A DNA stretch of 64,000 nt from Lachnospiraceae bacterium (GTDB lineage: Bacteria > Bacillota > Clostridia > Lachnospirales > Lachnospiraceae), in assembly GCA_017527205.1 (NCBI GenBank), contig JAFXQK010000010.1:1-64000 (forward strand), written 5' to 3'. The notes below the pieces were generated by a model that was not told the DNA's origin, searched no databases, and was given only the letters and a program-made list of their open reading frames with translations. Made by a program: the position numbers and the translations under genes. Shown here piece after piece: positions 60,070 to 64,000 of the stretch (positions within the stretch are counted from its first letter, which is position 1; each line of letters begins with the position of its first letter).

Positions 60070-60888
60070 ATGGCTGAACACAGAGTCAGAAAAAATAACA
60101 TCATATACATCATCCCCGATGACGAGCTATTCGCAAAATGGAGAAATGATGAGGCTTTTATCGATGATTACGGAAGGCTCATGAATCGAAAGCCCAACAG
60201 GGTTTTGAAGGAACTGAAGCACTATGTAGATAATACACCTATGGTTCAGCAGAGGACTTCGGCACCTCCCGCAGCTCCCGTCAGAAACAGTTCGCCGGTC
60301 AAGGAATACATCAAGGATAGCGTCCGGGAGACCGCGATGGAAGCTACTGAAATCATAGTCGACAGAGCTGTGGACGCTTTTTTCTACGAGGTGCTGCCGA
60401 ATGTGTGGCATAAGCATATCGTGCCGTTCTACCACCGCGCGAAAGAGGCTCTGACCTCAAAGGAGCTAAAAGCGGATGCTGTCATTGCAAAATCGAAAGC
60501 GGGCACCGATATGGCAGTTAGGCAGTCGAAGACCGGCACAAAGATGACGCAGGAAGAGGCAGATGCCGAAAAACGAAAGGTTCTGTATCATTGGCTTGGA
60601 ATGTTGAGCAGCCTTAAGAAACTGCACGATGCTGGGGAAATAGACATTGATTCGACTTTGGCGCAGCTGACAGACCAGGCAATGCTGAAACGTGTAAACG
60701 GCTTTCTGAGCGAGAATCCGAATTTGCTTGAAACGGATAAGTATATCGTGCTTCACGGTCTGCTTGGAAGGGATTTATATGAGGAACAGCAGCTCGTTCC
60801 TATCAGAGCTGACGAAATAACGCAAATAGCCTCGAAATACGGATATGACGCAAGAAACGATAAAATGGAGGATAACCACAATGGATGA
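60070..60888 (+). CDS. Hypothetical protein between helicase-nuclease and methyltransferase
   Basis: 272 residues from ATG 60070 (AAGGGAGCGAT upstream), 16 bases after the helicase-nuclease. It has an N-terminal charged part (IIYIIPDDELFAKWRNDEAF), a Pro/Ala linker (TSAPPAAPVRNSSP) and a helical middle (ETAMEATEIIVDRAVDAFFYEVLPNVWHKHIVPF). The C-terminal half has no motif known to me. No catalytic signature or membrane span was found. It overlaps the methyltransferase start by 8 bases, so it should be made with it, perhaps as an adaptor subunit. Confidence 0.7.
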   Translation: MAEHRVRKNNIIYIIPDDELFAKWRNDEAFIDDYGRLMNRKPNRVLKELKHYVDNTPMVQQRTSAPPAAPVRNSSPVKEYIKDSVRETAMEATEIIVDRAVDAFFYEVLPNVWHKHIVPFYHRAKEALTSKELKADAVIAKSKAGTDMAVRQSKTGTKMTQEEADAEKRKVLYHWLGMLSSLKKLHDAGEIDIDSTLAQLTDQAMLKRVNGFLSENPNLLETDKYIVLHGLLGRDLYEEQQLVPIRADEITQIASKYGYDARNDKMEDNHNG

Positions 60889-62776
60889 GCAGCTTACTTT
60901 TGAATTTGAACAGAGACCAACAATCAAGGGCTTCCCTGAACTTCGTTGGACGGGCAAACGCCCCTACCGCTCCACGCAGTATTACCCTGCACAGCTGCGG
61001 GAATCTTATGGTGATGCCCAGGACGGATGGATAAATAAGATTTTCTGGGGAGACAATCTCCAGGTCATGAGCCATATGCTAAAAAATTACAGGGGTCAAG
61101 TTGACCTGATTTACATAGATCCTCCATTTGATAGTCGCGTCGAATACAAAAAGAAGGTCGAGGTAAAAGGTGTAGGGAAAACGGAGACAGATAATTCAAC
61201 TTTTGAGGAAAAACAGTATGGAGATATTTGGACAAACGATGAATATCTACAGTTTATGTATGAGAGATTGATTCTCATGAGGGAATTACTTTCTGAAAAT
61301 GGCTGTATTTATTTACACTGTGACTGGCACAAAGGCCATTACCTCAAGCTTCTAATGGACGAACTATTTGGTGCCGACAATTTCGTCAATGAAATTACAT
61401 GGTATTATTACAATAAAATGGCTCCAAAATCAGCTTGTTTTCCAAGAACTACTGATAAAATTCTTCTTTATTCTAAAGGCCCAGGATATACCTTTAATAC
61501 CCAGTATGAAAAAAGAGACGAACCTGTCAAGCAACTTGTTCGAAAGTTTGTTGATGGCAAAGCCATTAATGCACGTGATGAAAATGGTAATGTCATGTAT
61601 AAAATGTCATACGAAAAGAGGATAGATGATGTTTGGAGGATATCAATGTTACAGCCTGCCGATAAGGTGGAACCGGTTGGATATCCAACACAAAAGCCAG
61701 AAAAGTTGATAGAGAGAATGATTCTTGCATCTTCAAACCCCGGTGATCTTGTTTTCGACTGTTTCATGGGCAGCGGAACTACCCAGGCTGTTGCCATGAA
61801 ACTTGGTAGACGCTTTATTGGGGCAGACATCAACCTTGGTGCTATTCAGACAACTACCAAGCGTCTGCTTTCGATTGCGGCTGAACTGAAATCCTCTCAC
61901 AGGCCTGTAACCTATGAGATGATTCAGCCCCAGCTTTCGATGGTTGCGGAAGAGTCGGCATATTTTGCGGTGGCAAATGTAGAAAGCGGCACAGAATTGA
62001 GTGCTGAAGATTGTAGCAAGGGGAACGATTTTTTTAAGACAAAGGGAATGGATACCACCGCTCTGGAAAAGGATGTAAAATACACTGGCTTTGAAATTTA
62101 TAATGTGAACAACTACGATTTCTTCCGCAATCCCGTGGAAGCCCGCGAACTACTGATTTCCGCTCTGGAAATACAGCCTTTCCCACAGAGTGATGTCTGG
62201 GATGGTGAGCTTGACGGCAGAATGGTAAAAATCATGCCCGTTAACCGCATTGCTACCAAGGCTGACTTAAAAGAGCTTCTTGCGAACCTTCCGTATAGGA
62301 CATACGAAAAGCGAAAGGAAGATAATCCGAACCAACCTGTGGAGCGTATCACCATCGTCTGCATGGGACACGAGCCGGACCTCAAGGGAGCATTGGAACA
62401 GGAACTAATTGAGTACAAGGTGGATATCCAGATTATGGATATTCTTCGTGATATGGCAGATCTTCAGCTGAAGCGTGATTCCGAGGCAGAAATTGTCCGT
62501 GAAGGTGGTAAACTGGTCATCCGTGCTTTCTATCCGATGAACCTAATGCAGAAGCTCTCACTACAGAAGGAATACGTGGAGGACTGGCGTCAGCTTGTCG
62601 ATTCCATCATGATTGATTGGAACTACGATGGCGTAGTCATGCAGCCGACCGTGACGGATGTTCCCGGCAAGAACGAGATGGTCAAGGGTATCTACGATAT
62701 CCCGGAAGGATGTGGCACTATTAAAGTTAAAATTACTGACCTGCTTTCAGAGTCATTAGAAGTAGAGGTGCATTAA
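60881..62776 (+). CDS. Beta-class adenine-type DNA methyltransferase (type III Mod-like)
   Basis: 631 residues from ATG 60881, with GGAGG before it. The catalytic motif IV DPPFDS (80-85) precedes the AdoMet-binding FxGxG motif DCFMGSGTT (293-301) and GRRFIGADI, the order of beta-class enzymes such as type III Mod subunits. Between them, about residues 170-270, lies the likely target-recognition part (FVNEITWYYYNKMAPKSACF). The C-terminal ~290 residues are extra, as in larger Mod-like proteins. It probably methylates adenine at N6 to mark self DNA. It ends directly next to the helicase gene. Confidence 0.88.
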   Translation: MDEQLTFEFEQRPTIKGFPELRWTGKRPYRSTQYYPAQLRESYGDAQDGWINKIFWGDNLQVMSHMLKNYRGQVDLIYIDPPFDSRVEYKKKVEVKGVGKTETDNSTFEEKQYGDIWTNDEYLQFMYERLILMRELLSENGCIYLHCDWHKGHYLKLLMDELFGADNFVNEITWYYYNKMAPKSACFPRTTDKILLYSKGPGYTFNTQYEKRDEPVKQLVRKFVDGKAINARDENGNVMYKMSYEKRIDDVWRISMLQPADKVEPVGYPTQKPEKLIERMILASSNPGDLVFDCFMGSGTTQAVAMKLGRRFIGADINLGAIQTTTKRLLSIAAELKSSHRPVTYEMIQPQLSMVAEESAYFAVANVESGTELSAEDCSKGNDFFKTKGMDTTALEKDVKYTGFEIYNVNNYDFFRNPVEARELLISALEIQPFPQSDVWDGELDGRMVKIMPVNRIATKADLKELLANLPYRTYEKRKEDNPNQPVERITIVCMGHEPDLKGALEQELIEYKVDIQIMDILRDMADLQLKRDSEAEIVREGGKLVIRAFYPMNLMQKLSLQKEYVEDWRQLVDSIMIDWNYDGVVMQPTVTDVPGKNEMVKGIYDIPEGCGTIKVKITDLLSESLEVEVH

Positions 62777-64000
62777 ATGGCAGTAGAATTTGATTCGCAA
62801 TTTTCCTTTAACCAGCAGCTATGGTATTACTATAGCTCGAACCGTGGAAAGATTCGTTCCCGATATAATGACCTTACGAGGAAGTTTCTCGCTTATAATG
62901 ATAGTGAGGAGAATCCCCATGCCTTTCTGCGAAAGCCGCAGTTCGAGGCTCTTGAAATGTATGTTTTCGTGAAGGAATTCATGAACAATAAGCAGGTCTA
63001 TGAGATGTTCGATGATTGGCGTCACAAAAGAAATCATTTCTCTGATGCATCCTATTACGCTTTGGAGAAGAATGGTCAGATGCGGCTCTTTGATGCGCCT
63101 ACTGAAAAGCAAACGGACACGCTTTTCAAGCAGATGAAGAAATACCGTGAGGATTATCCGAACTACATCTATGCCCTCACGATGGGACTTGGCAAGACCA
63201 TTCTCATGGCTACCTGCATCTTCTATGAGTTCCTGCTTGCGAAGAAGTATCCGAGGGACAAGCGTTTCTGCCATAATGCCCTCGTGTTTGCGCCGGACAA
63301 GACCGTCCTTCAGTCGCTTCGTGAAATCATGACCTTTGATAAAACTAAGGTTGTCCCGCCGGAGTACGCCCGTGTGCTTGATTCAAATATCAAGTTCCAC
63401 TTCCTTGACGAGACGGGAACGATTCTGCACACGATTGATGATTCAGACTTCAATATCATTATATCCAATACGCAGAAGATCATCGTAAAGAAAAAGCGCA
63501 AGGAAACATCTGCTGCGGAGACTCTTTTCAGCGGTTCCGGTTCTTTGCTCTCCGCAGTCTATGGTGCGGAAAGCAATGATGACGAGGATGATGCATGGGA
63601 TGATACCACGCTGATGGATAACCAGCGTTTCAAGAAACTCTGCCGCCTTCCGCAGCTCGGCGTCTATGTCGATGAGGCGCATCACCTCTTCGGCGCAGAC
63701 CTCGAAAAGCAGATAAGGTCAAGCGGAGCGAATAAGACGAGCCTCCGAGACACCATCAATCTGCTTGCGGCGCATACTTCCATCGTTGCTTGCTATAACT
63801 ATACGGGTACACCGTATGTAAAGAATCAGCTTCTGCCGGAAGTGGTTTATGCCTACGGCTTGCGTGAATCTATCTGGAACGGCTTCTTGAAGGATGCCGA
63901 TCCGCTCGGATTTGAAAATGTAAAGAGCGATGAGTTCCTCACCGATGTGGTTACCACCTTCTGGGAGAAATACGGTGGTCACACCTATGAAGGGCTGAAT
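62777..64000 (+). CDS. DEAH-type helicase, Res-like subunit, cut by window end
   Basis: The start ATG 62777 follows the methyltransferase stop at once; 408 codons are visible with no stop before the window edge. The N-terminal ~120 residues are a separate charged module (YYSSNRGKIRSRYNDLTRK). Helicase motif I is ALTMGLGKTILM (Lys140), motif II is VDEAHH (Asp299-His302), and motif III-like CYNYTGTPYV follows. This matches type III Res and related superfamily 2 restriction helicases; any nuclease domain would be beyond the edge. With the methyltransferase it forms a restriction-modification-like pair. Confidence 0.85.
   Translation, partial: MAVEFDSQFSFNQQLWYYYSSNRGKIRSRYNDLTRKFLAYNDSEENPHAFLRKPQFEALEMYVFVKEFMNNKQVYEMFDDWRHKRNHFSDASYYALEKNGQMRLFDAPTEKQTDTLFKQMKKYREDYPNYIYALTMGLGKTILMATCIFYEFLLAKKYPRDKRFCHNALVFAPDKTVLQSLREIMTFDKTKVVPPEYARVLDSNIKFHFLDETGTILHTIDDSDFNIIISNTQKIIVKKKRKETSAAETLFSGSGSLLSAVYGAESNDDEDDAWDDTTLMDNQRFKKLCRLPQLGVYVDEAHHLFGADLEKQIRSSGANKTSLRDTINLLAAHTSIVACYNYTGTPYVKNQLLPEVVYAYGLRESIWNGFLKDADPLGFENVKSDEFLTDVVTTFWEKYGGHTYEGLN

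Larger units (their letters stand above)
50039..64000. mobile_element. Integrative element 2, tandem to element 1 (right end outside window)
   Basis: It begins at the second att core with a minus-strand integrase homologous to that of element 1. Cargo seen so far: AAA+ ATPase and subtilisin-like protease, a broken nuclease-like gene, and a helicase-nuclease/methyltransferase/helicase operon. A third copy of the 22-base core is expected beyond 64000. Confidence 0.75.

Noticed and set aside
57168..64000. DISARM system
   Set aside because: No DUF1998 or phospholipase D gene is seen, and the methyltransferase is of the type III Mod-like beta class.

Overview
The window looks like the chromosome of a spore-forming member of the Clostridia, most likely Lachnospiraceae. 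The main reason is the block from about 20.4 to 27.5 kb, which keeps the Bacillus subtilis order yabO(rqcP)-yabP-yabQ-divIC-spoIIE-tilS-hprT-ftsH, preceded by an HU gene. A CotS-like kinase and an ECF sigma/anti-sigma pair fit the same picture. No taxonomic marker such as 16S rRNA is present, so the family assignment is inference.

Region by region. 0-9.5 kb: the end of an ECF sigma factor and its probable anti-sigma factor; a leucine-pathway 2-isopropylmalate synthase with an AraC-type DNA-binding domain fused to its C-terminus; a membrane-anchored SurA/PrsA-like protein; a Cof-type HAD phosphatase; a CCA-adding enzyme; and a CotS-like kinase. 9.5-12.3 kb: two genes with faint uracil-DNA-glycosylase-like motifs, AT-rich in the case of the second, and a putative regulator. 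12.4-17.9 kb: a four-gene cluster (two unknown proteins, ClpP, and a CbxX/CfqX-type AAA+ ATPase) preceded by a leader with three strong hairpins. 18-20.2 kb: a small protein on the minus strand, an AraC regulator, a short hypothetical gene and HU. 20.4-27.5 kb: the conserved sporulation, division and RNA-metabolism block. 27.9-30 kb: a GH13 glycosidase. 30.1-30.4 kb: tRNA-Tyr(GTA) and tRNA-Leu(TAA).

From 30.4 kb to the end the window holds two tandem integrative elements inserted at the 3' end of tRNA-Leu. The 22-base 3' end of the tRNA is exactly repeated at 50039-50060. Each copy is followed by a hairpin and by a minus-strand tyrosine recombinase, and the two recombinases are clearly homologous. 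Element 1 (about 19.7 kb) carries an XRE repressor with a three-operator array over the integrase promoter. It also carries a BREX type 4-like operon: a small HTH protein, an unknown 742-residue protein, BrxP (PAPS-reductase-like, ferredoxin, DUF4007-like), BrxC, PglZ, a zinc-ribbon protein, a BrxL-like ATPase and a cysteine desulfurase. No PglX-type methylase is present. The PP-loop, Fe-S and desulfurase set suggests that self DNA is marked by sulfur chemistry instead. An AlbA_2/Schlafen-type gene ends the element.

Element 2 runs past the window edge. It carries an AAA+ ATPase/subtilisin-like protease pair, a nuclease-like gene broken by one in-frame TGA, and a tight operon: UvrD-like helicase-nuclease, an unknown protein, a beta-class DNA methyltransferase, and a DEAH-type helicase cut by the window end. 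The last part resembles a type III-like restriction-modification system with an added AddB/RecB-like helicase-nuclease.

Other structure includes a dispersed palindromic repeat (5.5, 12.3 and, in part, 27.8 kb) whose stem shows compensatory changes between copies, two long hairpins flanking rqcP, and low-complexity insertions in several host proteins.
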